Positions 21,343 to 29,266 of a DNA stretch of 64,000 bases are shown one piece after another (the first letter of the stretch is position 1; each line of letters opens with the position of its first letter). The notes beneath the pieces are model-generated. The model searched no databases. It saw nothing but the letters and a program-made list of their open reading frames with translations, and was not told the origin of the DNA. Position numbers and translations under genes: made by a program. This DNA comes from Apopatocola sp963618015 (GTDB lineage Bacteria; Bacillota; Clostridia; Oscillospirales; Oscillospiraceae), in NCBI GenBank assembly GCA_963618015.1, contig CAVEQS010000009.1, positions 1 through 64,000 on the forward strand, given 5' to 3'.

Positions 21343-21603
21343 TTAATCAAAGGATATATTCTCCGCGCGCTTTAGGAGCGTCGCGGTGTTGAGCTGCGAT
21401 AGATAGATCCGGGTGTTTCCGTCCTCCCGGCAGACGACGAACGATTTGGGAAGATCCTCCGCCACGTTTACGACCTTGCCCGCCTTCTCCGCGGCGCGGA
21501 GCGCTTCTCTCGTAATATGCGAGGAGCTGGCATTATCGAGGTCGCACACGGCGACGATGCTGTCGGTCCGCACGACCGTATCCGCGCCTAAATGGAGGTA
21601 CAT
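21343..21603 (-). CDS. remB: RemB-like protein (DUF370/RemA family)
   Basis: An 86-residue member of the RemA/RemB (DUF370) family, encoded between recF and gyrB exactly where B. subtilis has remB (yaaB). RemA-family proteins act in the control of extracellular matrix genes. The sequence shows the family pattern YLHLGADTVVRTDSIVAVCD and the C-terminal strand IYLSQLNTATLLKR. The first 16 bases overlap the end of recF, so it is translationally coupled. The gene name rests on position and family; the role in this organism is not shown. Confidence 0.85.
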   Translation of the reverse strand: MYLHLGADTVVRTDSIVAVCDLDNASSSHITREALRAAEKAGKVVNVAEDLPKSFVVCREDGNTRIYLSQLNTATLLKRAENISFD

Positions 21604-22706
21604 GCTTCGTTTACCCGTCCTTTTTCCATATAAAGTACGCGCCCGCCCGTCATGCGCTCCACGCTCGCCGCCTCGCAGCAGCTCACAAGCGTCTGTCCGC
21701 CGCCGATGCGGTTCAAAACAAACTCCTGCCGGGCGCTGTCGAGCTCGGACAAAACGTCGTCCAGCAGCAGCACCGGCGTCTCGCCCGTCTCGGCGAGAAA
21801 TATCTCCCGCTCGGCAAGCTTTAGAGAGAGCGCCGCCGTGCGCGTCTGTCCCTGAGAAGCGTAGCTTCGCGCGTCCGCGCCGTTGATGGCGATCTGGAGA
21901 TCGTCCTTATGCGCGCCGACGAGGCAGAGAGAGCTCTCGATTTCCGCGCTGCGGAGCTGGCGCTGCCGTTCGCTGACGGCCTCGTATATCTCCCGCTCAC
22001 TCGCCGCCGGGTCAGATACGGTCGAAACGGTGGTATAGGTGAGCGTAAGGTTTTCGGTGCCGCGGGAAAAATCGCTCTGTACGCTTTGCGCCTCCTCGGC
22101 AAGGCGCCGCGCGAACGACGCGCGGTAGCGGATGATCTTTGCCGAGCAAAGGCACATCCCGTCCGAAAATACGTCCAGCGTATCGAGAAGCGAGGGCTTC
22201 TCCCGCCAGTCGCGCAGTATGCGCGTTTTGTTTTCCTGCAAGCGGCGGTATTCGGCGATGAGCGCGCCGTATCCGGGGCGGAGCTGCGTAATGGCGGCAT
22301 CGAGCATCCGCCGCCGGAGCGAGGCCGCACCGCGGATCATCGCAAGATCATCCGGGGAAAAGAGGATCGCCTTGAGACATTGCTCCGTCTCCCCCGCCGA
22401 GAGCTTCACGCCGTTGCGCTTCATCGTGCGCGTCCGTCCGCGGCGGAGCAGAACTTCCATGCGCTGTTCGCGCTCGGACGCGAAATACTCCCCGCGCACC
22501 GCCGCCTCGTCCTTTTCAAAGGCGATGAGTTCTTTGTCGTAATACGTGCGGAAGCTTTTTGCGCCGGTAAGCATGTACACCGCTTCCAAAAGCGTTGTTT
22601 TCCCCTGCGCGTTCGCGCCCGCAATGACGTTCACGCCCGGAGAAAATTCGCACCGCCCGCCCTGCAGCAGACGGAAGTTTTCCGTCTGTACCGCATCAAC
22701 GCGCAT
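21588..22706 (-). CDS. recF: DNA replication and repair protein RecF
   Basis: SMC-like ATPase that helps load RecA at gapped DNA. The 372-residue protein has Walker A GANAQGKTTLLEAVYML, the signature region SQGQTRTAALSLKLAE and Walker B PVLLLDDVLSELD. The start overlaps the dnaN stop (TGATG). The small S4-domain gene (yaaA/rlbA) that often lies between dnaN and recF in Firmicutes is absent here. Its end overlaps remB. Confidence 0.95.
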   Translation of the reverse strand: MRVDAVQTENFRLLQGGRCEFSPGVNVIAGANAQGKTTLLEAVYMLTGAKSFRTYYDKELIAFEKDEAAVRGEYFASEREQRMEVLLRRGRTRTMKRNGVKLSAGETEQCLKAILFSPDDLAMIRGAASLRRRMLDAAITQLRPGYGALIAEYRRLQENKTRILRDWREKPSLLDTLDVFSDGMCLCSAKIIRYRASFARRLAEEAQSVQSDFSRGTENLTLTYTTVSTVSDPAASEREIYEAVSERQRQLRSAEIESSLCLVGAHKDDLQIAINGADARSYASQGQTRTAALSLKLAEREIFLAETGETPVLLLDDVLSELDSARQEFVLNRIGGGQTLVSCCEAASVERMTGGRVLYMEKGRVNEACTSI

Positions 22707-23818
22707 CAGCTTTCCGCGCGCAGACGCACGGGCAGGATCATATAAAGGAAGCTGTCGCCGCCGTCCTCCGGCGTGATGATGCAGGGAGCGCTGCCGTTTA
22801 CGATGTTGATGCGCAGCGTATCGGCGGGCGCGGCCTTAAAAGCGTCCATGAGATAGCTGTTGTTGAAGCCGACGATCATCCCACCGCCGTCGCCCTCGAG
22901 CGGGCAGCAGTCCTCGGCGCGGCCGAGCGGCGTGGAGCAGGTGATCGTGAGCAGGTTTTCCCCGAACACGCACCGGAGCGGGTTTTTCGTGCGGTCATCG
23001 ATGATGAGGCTCACGCGGTCGGTGCAGCGGATGAGATCGGAGCGCTGCGCCTTGAGCTGAATGGGAAAATCGCCGGGAACGGTCTTGCGGAAGTTCAGAA
23101 ATTCGCCCTCGAGACGGCGGGAGATGAGCACCGTATCGCCCACGGAGAACGAAACGTGCTTGCTGCCGACGGCGATCTTCACCGGCTCTTCGGGGCTCAT
23201 GCAGATCTTTTCGAGATCGGAGAGCGCCGCGCCCGGCACGATGAATTTGAGGCTTTCCACATCGCAGGTTTCGACCGCTTCGCGGCGGAGCGCCATGCGG
23301 TAGCCGTCCACAGCCACCATGGTCATGACATTGTTGTCCACCTCGATAAGCGCGCCGGTGTACACCGGGCGGGACTCGTTTGTGGAGATGGCAAAGCTCG
23401 TCTCGGCGATCATGCGTGCCATCGTATCCTGTGGCAGGGAGAGATTGCTGCAGTAGTCGAGCGACGGAAGATCGGGGAAATCGTCCGACGCCGTGCCGGA
23501 GATGTTGTAGTCGGCGTTGCCGCAGGCGATGTTCACGGCGTTATTCTCGTCCGAGCAGACGGAGACAATGCCGTCCGGCAGCTTGCGCACGATGTCGCCG
23601 AAGAGCTTGGCGTTGAGTACCACGCTGCCCGGCGCGGAGACGTCCGCCTCAAATGTCGTATAAATGCCCTTTTTGAGATCGTAGCCCGTGACGCGGACGT
23701 TGTGCCCGGCCTCGATGAGCAGGCCCTCCATCGCCGGGATCGGGCTTTTGGAGGCGGCGGCGCGGCCGGCCGTGGCGACGGCGAGACTGAGCAGATATTT
23801 CTCACAGGTGAATTTCAT
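22706..23818 (-). CDS. dnaN: DNA polymerase III beta subunit (sliding clamp)
   Basis: Ring-shaped clamp that tethers the polymerase to DNA; 370 residues, three repeated clamp folds. The N-terminus MKFTCEKYLLSLAVATAGRA and the C-terminal FLYMILPVRL are characteristic. The ATG follows GGAGGAATTGCC. It is separated from dnaA by 234 bases that hold a DnaA-box cluster. Confidence 0.95.
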   Translation of the reverse strand: MKFTCEKYLLSLAVATAGRAAASKSPIPAMEGLLIEAGHNVRVTGYDLKKGIYTTFEADVSAPGSVVLNAKLFGDIVRKLPDGIVSVCSDENNAVNIACGNADYNISGTASDDFPDLPSLDYCSNLSLPQDTMARMIAETSFAISTNESRPVYTGALIEVDNNVMTMVAVDGYRMALRREAVETCDVESLKFIVPGAALSDLEKICMSPEEPVKIAVGSKHVSFSVGDTVLISRRLEGEFLNFRKTVPGDFPIQLKAQRSDLIRCTDRVSLIIDDRTKNPLRCVFGENLLTITCSTPLGRAEDCCPLEGDGGGMIVGFNNSYLMDAFKAAPADTLRINIVNGSAPCIITPEDGGDSFLYMILPVRLRAES

Positions 23819-23891
23819 GGCAATTCCTCCGTTTCTTCCAGAAAGAAAGATAGAATATTTTTTAGAAGCGAGTATCAGTAGAGCAAAAACT

Positions 23892-24038
23892 TGTGGAAAA
23901 CCCGGCGAAGGCCTTGAAAATCAAAGATTTTCGATGTGGAAAACTTGACCCTGATTTTTCCACAGTTTCCACAGAAGAGAGAAGCTGAAAAGTTTTGAAC
24001 ATTTATAAACAGTTTTTCCACATACATCTTGTGGAAAA
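23892..24038. other. DnaA-box cluster between dnaA and dnaN (oriC candidate)
   Basis: Five exact copies of TTTTCCACA (on either strand) at 23892-23900, 23935-23943, 23956-23964, 24014-24022 and 24030-24038, plus GTTTCCACA at 23965-23973. The boxes are close to the DnaA consensus TTATCCACA. An AT-rich stretch beside the dnaN start (about 23836-23865) could be the unwinding element. Confidence 0.8.
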
Positions 24039-24052
24039 CTTTGTCTTAGCCG

Positions 24053-25363
24053 TTATGCCTTGGAATTGATGTTGTAGGTAACGTCACGGATGACCATGGC
24101 AAACTCCTGGCTGGCCTGCATCATGTCTTCGATCTTGCGGATGGAGGCGAGCACCGTGGCGTGGTTTCGGCCTTCAAACTGCGCGCCGATGTCGGTGAGC
24201 GCCATGTTTGTGAGATTCCGGCAGAGATACATGGCGACCTGCCGCGCCGTGGCGGTGTTCTTCTGGCGGGACTGCCCGCGCAGCGCTTCCTCCGAAACGG
24301 AGAAGTACCGTGCCGTCTCCGCAATGATGACGTTCGGCGTGGGGACATAGGTGCCGACGCGGATCACGTCCTTGATCGCGCGGCGGACGCTCGAAACGGT
24401 GATGTCGTCCTCTAAAAGATCGCGGTAGGCGGTGAGCTTTTTTACAACGCCCTCCAGCTGGCGGATGTTCGATGTGACCGTCTCGCCGATGAACGTTACG
24501 ACATCGTCCGGCAGCACAACGCCGAACTGCGCGGCCTTGTTGCGCGTGATGGCCATGCGCGTTTCCAAATCGGGCGGCTGCACGTCCGCCATAAGGCCCC
24601 ATTCGAGCCGCGTGCGGATTCGATCCTCGAGCTTGTTCATCTCCATCGGTGGCCGGTCGGACGTAACGACGATCTGCTTTCCGGCCTCATAGAGCGTGTT
24701 GAACGTATGGAAGAATTCCTCCTGCGTCTGCTGCTTGCCGGCGATGAACTGGATATCGTCCATCAGCAGAAGATCGGCGCTGCGGTACTTCGCGCGCAGC
24801 TCCTCGCCGCCGCCGACCTGAATGGCGTGAACGAGGTCGTTTGTGAAGTCGTCGCCCTTGACGTATACGATCTTCGCCTTCGGGTTCTTTGCGTGGATGG
24901 CGCTGCCGATGGCCAGAAGAAGGTGCGTTTTGCCGAGGCCGGAGTTGCCGTAAATGAAAAGCGGGTTATAGAGCTTGCCGGGATTTTCCGCCACGGCGAT
25001 GGCCGCGGCGTGGGCGTATTTGTTCGAGGGACCCACGACGAAGTTATCGAACGTGAAGCCCGCGACCTCCGGGAGCGTGTCGTCCGTTTTCGTTTCGGAG
25101 ATGTAGCTATCGAGCTCGTCCCCCGCGAGGATCGTCAGCTTGAATTCGGCGGAGAAAAGGTCGCTGAGCGCGTCAATGATCGTCTGCGCGAAGCGGGTCT
25201 GGATAATGTCGCGCTTGAACTCCGTGGGGGTGTGAATGACGAGCCGGTTATTGACGATCTCGACCGGCGTACAGTCGTCAAACCAAGTGTTCAGCGCCGT
25301 GGCGGTCAGATTCTGCCCGAGAACGGCAAGAACGCTGTTCCATATGTCGTTGAGGGAATTCAT
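24053..25363 (-). CDS. dnaA: Chromosomal replication initiator DnaA
   Basis: Initiator ATPase that binds DnaA boxes and opens the origin. The 436-residue protein has the N-terminal interaction domain (about 1-85), AAA+ core with Walker A GNSGLGKTHLLLAIG and Walker B LLLMDDIQFIAG, and a C-terminal helix-turn-helix with the signature GRNHATVLASIRKIEDM. The ATG at 25363 follows AAGGAGAGAG; a start at 25387 would add eight residues and lies upstream of that ribosome-binding site. DnaA boxes on both sides of the gene suggest origin function and autoregulation. Confidence 0.97.
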   Translation of the reverse strand: MNSLNDIWNSVLAVLGQNLTATALNTWFDDCTPVEIVNNRLVIHTPTEFKRDIIQTRFAQTIIDALSDLFSAEFKLTILAGDELDSYISETKTDDTLPEVAGFTFDNFVVGPSNKYAHAAAIAVAENPGKLYNPLFIYGNSGLGKTHLLLAIGSAIHAKNPKAKIVYVKGDDFTNDLVHAIQVGGGEELRAKYRSADLLLMDDIQFIAGKQQTQEEFFHTFNTLYEAGKQIVVTSDRPPMEMNKLEDRIRTRLEWGLMADVQPPDLETRMAITRNKAAQFGVVLPDDVVTFIGETVTSNIRQLEGVVKKLTAYRDLLEDDITVSSVRRAIKDVIRVGTYVPTPNVIIAETARYFSVSEEALRGQSRQKNTATARQVAMYLCRNLTNMALTDIGAQFEGRNHATVLASIRKIEDMMQASQEFAMVIRDVTYNINSKA

Positions 25364-25422
25364 TCTTTCTCTCTCCTTATGATCCATAAAGCGCCCGGAG
25401 GCACTATTATCAGCATTATAAA

Positions 25423-25451
25423 ATTATACCACTTTTCCACAATGGTGTAAA
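25423..25451 (-). promoter_or_regulatory. dnaA promoter with a DnaA box in the spacer
   Basis: On the minus strand TTTACA (25446-25451), a 17-bp spacer, and TATAAT (25423-25428). The spacer contains TGTGGAAAA, the complement of a TTTTCCACA box at 25433-25441, so DnaA bound here would block its own promoter. Confidence 0.75.
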
Positions 25452-25515
25452 GATATATATTAATAATGTAATTACAGTTAATTAAGATAGACAGAATATT
25501 ACAAATTTAACATAG
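25446..25515. other. AT-rich segment upstream of dnaA
   Basis: About 70 bases of strongly AT-rich DNA (for example ATATATATTAATAATGTAAT) in a GC-rich genome, next to the DnaA box in the dnaA promoter. It may be part of a bipartite origin or only a promoter upstream region. Confidence 0.5.
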
Positions 25516-25538
25516 CCTCCCTCGTCAGAGGGAGCCAG
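25514..25538. repeat. Remnant half stem of the dispersed repeat
   Basis: GCCTCCCTC, a short loop and GAGGGAGCC form the terminal stem seen in the dispersed elements, but the rest of the unit is missing. Confidence 0.55.
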
Positions 25539-25548
25539 AAAACGAAAA

Positions 25549-25611
25549 TTTACGCTTTACGAACATTTTACAACGGCGCGGTGACGGATTTTACACCCCC
25601 GGACGTAGAAT
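25549..25611 (+). promoter_or_regulatory. Candidate Pho box and promoter of pstCAB
   Basis: TTTACG/TTTACA hexamers start at 25549, 25556, 25567 and 25590, followed by TAGAAT at 25606-25611. Spacing (7, 11, 23, then 16 to the -10) equals that in front of the phoP-like gene at 3926-3988, and several bases between the hexamers also match. Confidence 0.7.
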
Positions 25612-25639
25612 ACTCCCCGACAAGAAAGTCGGGGAGTAT
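25610..25639 (+). other. Twelve-pair palindrome overlapping the pst promoter
   Basis: ATACTCCCCGAC (25610-25621), a six-base loop and its exact complement (25628-25639), followed by TGTGCTTTT. It overlaps the candidate -10 and contains the GGGGAG ribosome-binding site of pstC. Confidence 0.6.
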
Positions 25640-25648
25640 TGTGCTTTT

Positions 25649-26512
25649 ATGAAGAAAAAGCTTTTGGAAAACATCGTAAAATGGATCTTTCTCCTCTGCG
25701 GCATCGCGGCAGTAGGATTCGTGCTGTGCATCTGCCTGTATCTTGTGATTTCCGGTGTCCCGGCGATCCAGGCAATCGGGCTCTGGAATTTTCTTTTCGG
25801 CGAGACGTGGAACGCCCCGACCAATGAATTCGGGATATTGCCGTTTATCCTCACGAGCATTTACGGCACGGCGGGCGCGCTGCTCCTCGGCGTGCCGCTC
25901 GGATTGTTCACGGCGGTGTTTCTCGCTAAGGCCGCCCCGCCGCGCGTTGCCGCCGCGGCGAGAAGCTGCGTGGCGCTGCTCGCGGGCATCCCCTCGGTCG
26001 TGTACGGCCTCGTGGGTATGACGGTGCTCGTGCCGCTCGTGCAGAAAACGTTCTCCCTCTCCTCCGGCGCGTGCCTGCTCACGGCCATTCTTGTGCTTAC
26101 GGTCATGATATTGCCGTACATCGTATCCGTTTCGGAAACGGCGCTGCGCGCCGTGCCGCGCGAATACGAGGAAGCCTCCCTCGCGCTCGGCGCAACAAAG
26201 GTGGAAACGTGGTTTCTTGTCTCGCTTAAGGCGGCAAAAAGTGGCGTGATCGCCTCCATCATCCAGGGCACGGGCCGCGCCGTCGGCGAGGCGATGGCGA
26301 TCCTTATGGTAGCGGGCAACGTTGCCAACATGCCGTCGCTCTTTACATCCGTCCGCTTTCTCACAACGGCCATCGTCTCCGAAATGTCCTACGCCGCCTA
26401 CGGCTCTCTCCAGCGCGATGCGCTCTTCTCCGTGGGCCTGGTGCTGTTTCTCTTCATTCTTCTCATTAACGCCGCGCTGCGGCTTCTCAGCGAAAGGAGC
26501 GAAAAGGCATGA
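25649..26512 (+). CDS. pstC: Phosphate ABC transporter permease PstC
   Basis: First membrane subunit of the high-affinity phosphate importer. The 287-residue protein has about six helices; the ABC permease EAA loop reads EYEEASLALGATKVETWFLV and the end of the fold ...GTGRAVGEAMAILMVAGNV is characteristic of PstC. The next gene, pstA, overlaps its stop. There is no pstS binding-protein gene in front of it, where it is normally found; a Pho-type promoter lies there instead. Helical composition and the pstA/pstB neighbours leave little doubt about the assignment. Confidence 0.93.
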   Translation: MKKKLLENIVKWIFLLCGIAAVGFVLCICLYLVISGVPAIQAIGLWNFLFGETWNAPTNEFGILPFILTSIYGTAGALLLGVPLGLFTAVFLAKAAPPRVAAAARSCVALLAGIPSVVYGLVGMTVLVPLVQKTFSLSSGACLLTAILVLTVMILPYIVSVSETALRAVPREYEEASLALGATKVETWFLVSLKAAKSGVIASIIQGTGRAVGEAMAILMVAGNVANMPSLFTSVRFLTTAIVSEMSYAAYGSLQRDALFSVGLVLFLFILLINAALRLLSERSEKA

Positions 26513-27342
26513 GAAAGCTCCGGGAGATTTTCTTGAAAGCCGCTCTCATCGCCGCGGCGGTGATCACCGGCGGTATTCTGCTCTTCCTGATCGGGATCAT
26601 TGTAAAGCGCGGTCTGCCGCAGCTGAGCTGGTCGTTCCTCACGACGGCGACGAGCTATCTGGCCGGGACGACAGGTATCCTCCCCAACATCTGCAACACG
26701 CTCTATCTCATTCTCATCGCGATGGGCGTGGCGCTGCCGCTCGGCGTTGGCGCGGCGGTATACATCACCGAATACGCGGAAAATCCCCGCATCGTGCGGC
26801 TCATCAGCTTTGCCGCCGAAACGCTCACGGGCATCCCGTCCATTCTCTTCGGCCTCATCGGCATGCTATTTTTCATTAAGCTCGGCGGACTCAAGCAGGG
26901 CGTTCTCGCCGGCGGCCTTACGCTCGCGCTCATGGTGCTCCCCACGGTTATGGCGAACACGCGCGAGAGCCTGCTCGCCGTGCCGAGAGCTTACCGTGAA
27001 GGCGCTCTCGCGCTCGGCAGCGGCAAGTGGCACATGGTGCGTACCGTTGTGCTGCCAAACGCCGTGGACGGCATTGTGACCGGCTGCATCCTCTCCGTCG
27101 GACGTATCACCGGCGAGAGCGCGGCGCTCCTCTTCACCGCGGGCTTCGGTCTGCGGCTGCTGGAATTCAAAGCGGCGCTCGAATCCTCCTCGGCGTCGCT
27201 TTCCGTGGCGCTCTATCTTTACGCAAGCGAGCAGGGCAAGTTTGACATTGCCTTCGGCATCGCGGCGGTGCTGCTCGTGCTGACGCTCGCGCTCAATCTT
27301 CTCGCCTCGCTCACGGCGGGCAAGGCCAGAAAGGAACGGTAA
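26509..27342 (+). CDS. pstA: Phosphate ABC transporter permease PstA
   Basis: Second membrane subunit of the phosphate importer; 277 residues, about six helices. Conserved features are AVYITEYAENPRIVRLI near the second helix, the coupling loop AYREGALALGSGKWHMVRTV and GRITGESAALLFTAG. The start overlaps the pstC stop by four bases. It works as a heterodimer with PstC, driven by PstB. Confidence 0.93.
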   Translation: MRKLREIFLKAALIAAAVITGGILLFLIGIIVKRGLPQLSWSFLTTATSYLAGTTGILPNICNTLYLILIAMGVALPLGVGAAVYITEYAENPRIVRLISFAAETLTGIPSILFGLIGMLFFIKLGGLKQGVLAGGLTLALMVLPTVMANTRESLLAVPRAYREGALALGSGKWHMVRTVVLPNAVDGIVTGCILSVGRITGESAALLFTAGFGLRLLEFKAALESSSASLSVALYLYASEQGKFDIAFGIAAVLLVLTLALNLLASLTAGKARKER

Positions 27343-27348
27343 AAATTT

Positions 27349-28104
27349 ATGGAACCCATTCTGCAAACAAAAAAGCTCGACCTTCGCTACGGCGCGTTTC
27401 AGGCGCTCTACGGCATCGATACGGACATCTTCCCCAACGAGATCACGGCGCTCATCGGCCCCTCCGGCTGCGGCAAATCCACGTATCTCAAAACGCTCAA
27501 CCGCATGAACGATCTCGTGCCGGGCTGCAAGATCGACGGCGCGGTGCTCTTCCACGGCCACAACGTTTACGGCGATAAGATCGACGTTACGGAGCTTCGC
27601 AGCCGCATCGGCATGGTATTCCAGAAGCCGAACCCGTTCCCGATGAGCATTTACGATAACATCGCCTACGCGCCCCGCCTGCACGGCGTGCGCGGCCGCG
27701 CGGAGCTCGACGAGATCGTCGAGAAATCGCTCAAAAGCGCCGCCATCTGGGACGAGACGAAAGATAAGCTCAAAAAGAGCGCCCTCGGCCTCTCCGGCGG
27801 CCAGCAGCAGAGACTCTGCATTGCCCGCGCTCTCGCCGCCGAGCCGGAAGTACTGCTGATGGACGAGCCGACGAGCGCGCTCGACCCCATTTCCACCGGG
27901 CGCATCGAAGAGCTCGCGCTCGAGCTCAAAAAGACATACACCATCGTTATCGTCACGCACAACATGCAGCAGGCCGCGCGTATTTCGGATAAGACGGCGT
28001 TTTTCCTGCTTGGCAAGCTCGTGGAGATGGACGACACGGCGAAGATCTTTAATGAAGCCGAAGATCCCCGCACACGGGATTATGTCCAGGGCAAATTCGG
28101 CTAA
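27349..28104 (+). CDS. pstB: Phosphate ABC transporter ATP-binding protein PstB
   Basis: Cytoplasmic ATPase of the phosphate importer; 251 residues. Walker A is GPSGCGKSTYLKTLNRMND, the signature LSGGQQQRLCIARALA and Walker B VLLMDEPTSALDP. The TLNRMND segment after Walker A and PNPFPMSIYDNIAYAPRLHG after the Q loop are PstB-specific. phoU, which normally follows, is missing; a terminator and a repeat element come directly after. Confidence 0.95.
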   Translation: MEPILQTKKLDLRYGAFQALYGIDTDIFPNEITALIGPSGCGKSTYLKTLNRMNDLVPGCKIDGAVLFHGHNVYGDKIDVTELRSRIGMVFQKPNPFPMSIYDNIAYAPRLHGVRGRAELDEIVEKSLKSAAIWDETKDKLKKSALGLSGGQQQRLCIARALAAEPEVLLMDEPTSALDPISTGRIEELALELKKTYTIVIVTHNMQQAARISDKTAFFLLGKLVEMDDTAKIFNEAEDPRTRDYVQGKFG

Positions 28105-28109
28105 TAAAC

Positions 28110-28140
28110 AAAAAGGCTCCCTCACCAGAGGGAGCCTTCT
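28110..28140 (+). terminator. Terminator of pstCAB
   Basis: AAAAGGCTCCCTC and GAGGGAGCCTTCT form an 11- to 12-pair stem with a four-base loop, six bases after the pstB stop. The stem is the same as the terminal stem of the repeat elements. Confidence 0.7.
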
Positions 28141-28164
28141 GAGCAAAGCAAAAGGATTTGTTGT

Positions 28165-28345
28165 AAACCCCTCAGCCAGCTTCGCTGCCAGCTCCCCTAT
28201 TAGGGGAGCCAAGTGGGTTTGCAGAAAACGATCTTGCCTCCCCTAAAACCGGAGGTTTTGACGGAGGGGTTGTCGTTTTCCGAAGACTACAATCCCTCAG
28301 TCTCGCTTCGCTCGACAGCTCCCTTTACACAAGGGAGCCTTTTTG
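28165..28345. repeat. Dispersed inverted-repeat elements, copy 5 (full type A plus half unit)
   Basis: A full reversed type A element (28165-28271, CCCCTCAGCC to GACGGAGGGGTT) is joined by the type B spacer (TTGTCGTTTTC ... GACTACAA) to a half unit (28288-28345) that ends in CACAAGGGAGCCTTTTTG. It fills the space between two convergent genes. Confidence 0.85.
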
Positions 28346-28347
28346 TT

Positions 28348-28992
28348 TTATACCGCCGAGATCTTTCTCTTGATATCCATCGCCACGGCGGAGGCCTTCT
28401 CGGCAATATCGCCGAGCGTGTCGCCGCAGGGGATGACCGTGCACTCGTTCACTTCCAAATCGCGCTGCACGAGATAGGCGTCTGCAAGCTCCTCCGCGGG
28501 CAGACGTAGCACCGGCACGCCGCGCGAGGAAAAGAGCAGCGCTTTGTCCGGCGAGACCTTCCCGCAGAACACGAGCCGTGAAGAGCCGGAGAGCGCGTCC
28601 AGATCGGCGAGAGAATCGCGCAGCCCCGGCGCCATGACCGGGATGATACCCGCCATGCGCGCAATGGCCAGCGTAGCGGAGGGACCCGTGCCGGAGGTAG
28701 ACCCGCCGCCGACGAGCGCGGGGATCTGCGAGCGCGTGCAGCTGCCGCCGCTGCGGCAGAGCGTTTCCATATCCTGTTTGGAAAGGCCGGCCTTGAGCCG
28801 CCCGTTCACGATGCCGACGCAGCACGGCACGCAGTCGCGCCGGTAAAACGCCTGCTCGCACTCCTGCAGCGCCTCTAAATTGCGCGGGTACGGCAGCTGC
28901 ATGAAAAATCCGGTCTCGATGGCGATGATCGGCGTTCCCGCCTTGAGCGACGCCAGCACCGGCGGACACATATCCAGATATTTGCTTGCCAT
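28348..28992 (-). CDS. Shortened pseudouridine-5-phosphate glycosidase (PsuG)-like protein
   Basis: A 214-residue protein that aligns with the first two thirds of PsuG: LKAGTPIIAIETGFF matches the catalytic Glu strand (ALES in E. coli), then YPRNLEAL, NGRLKAGLSKQDMETL and the Gly-rich GGGSTSGTGPSATLAIARMAGI. The Lys-Val-Ser-Arg-Arg-Asp-Leu-Pro segment of PsuG is CTRSQIP here, the HRGAE stretch is absent, and the last 90 or so residues are missing. It is therefore a divergent or reduced homologue, perhaps with a different activity. The ATG at 28992 has GGAGGAGG; starts at 29010 and 29016 are possible. Confidence 0.65.
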   Translation of the reverse strand: MASKYLDMCPPVLASLKAGTPIIAIETGFFMQLPYPRNLEALQECEQAFYRRDCVPCCVGIVNGRLKAGLSKQDMETLCRSGGSCTRSQIPALVGGGSTSGTGPSATLAIARMAGIIPVMAPGLRDSLADLDALSGSSRLVFCGKVSPDKALLFSSRGVPVLRLPAEELADAYLVQRDLEVNECTVIPCGDTLGDIAEKASAVAMDIKRKISAV

Positions 28993-29014
28993 AGAGATTG
29001 CCTCCTCCATATTC

Positions 29015-29141
29015 AAGCCTCCCTTGTGTAAAGGGAGGTGTCACGGCGCGCAGCGCCGTGACGGAGGGATTGTCATTTTCTTGAGACTACAATCCCCCAG
29101 TCAGCTTTGCTGACAGCCCCCTTTGCACAAGGGGGCCTTTT
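29015..29141. repeat. Dispersed inverted-repeat element, copy 6 (type B)
   Basis: Outer stems CCTCCCTTGTGTAAAGGGAGG and CCCCCTTTGCACAAGGGGG enclose inner arms CACGGCG/CGCCGTG and CAGC/GCTG and a spacer ATTGTCATTTTC ... ACTACAAT. This copy is unusual in lying between divergent gene starts. Confidence 0.85.
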
Positions 29142-29266
29142 TCAAACATTTATGATACCGTAAAAGCACAAAAAATGCAATACCGCGGAAAATTCCCGGC
29201 TTGTTCATGCATTTGTCACAACTCCTCGCTATAATAGGGTCAAAATCTTGGAGAGGAGCGGCAGGT

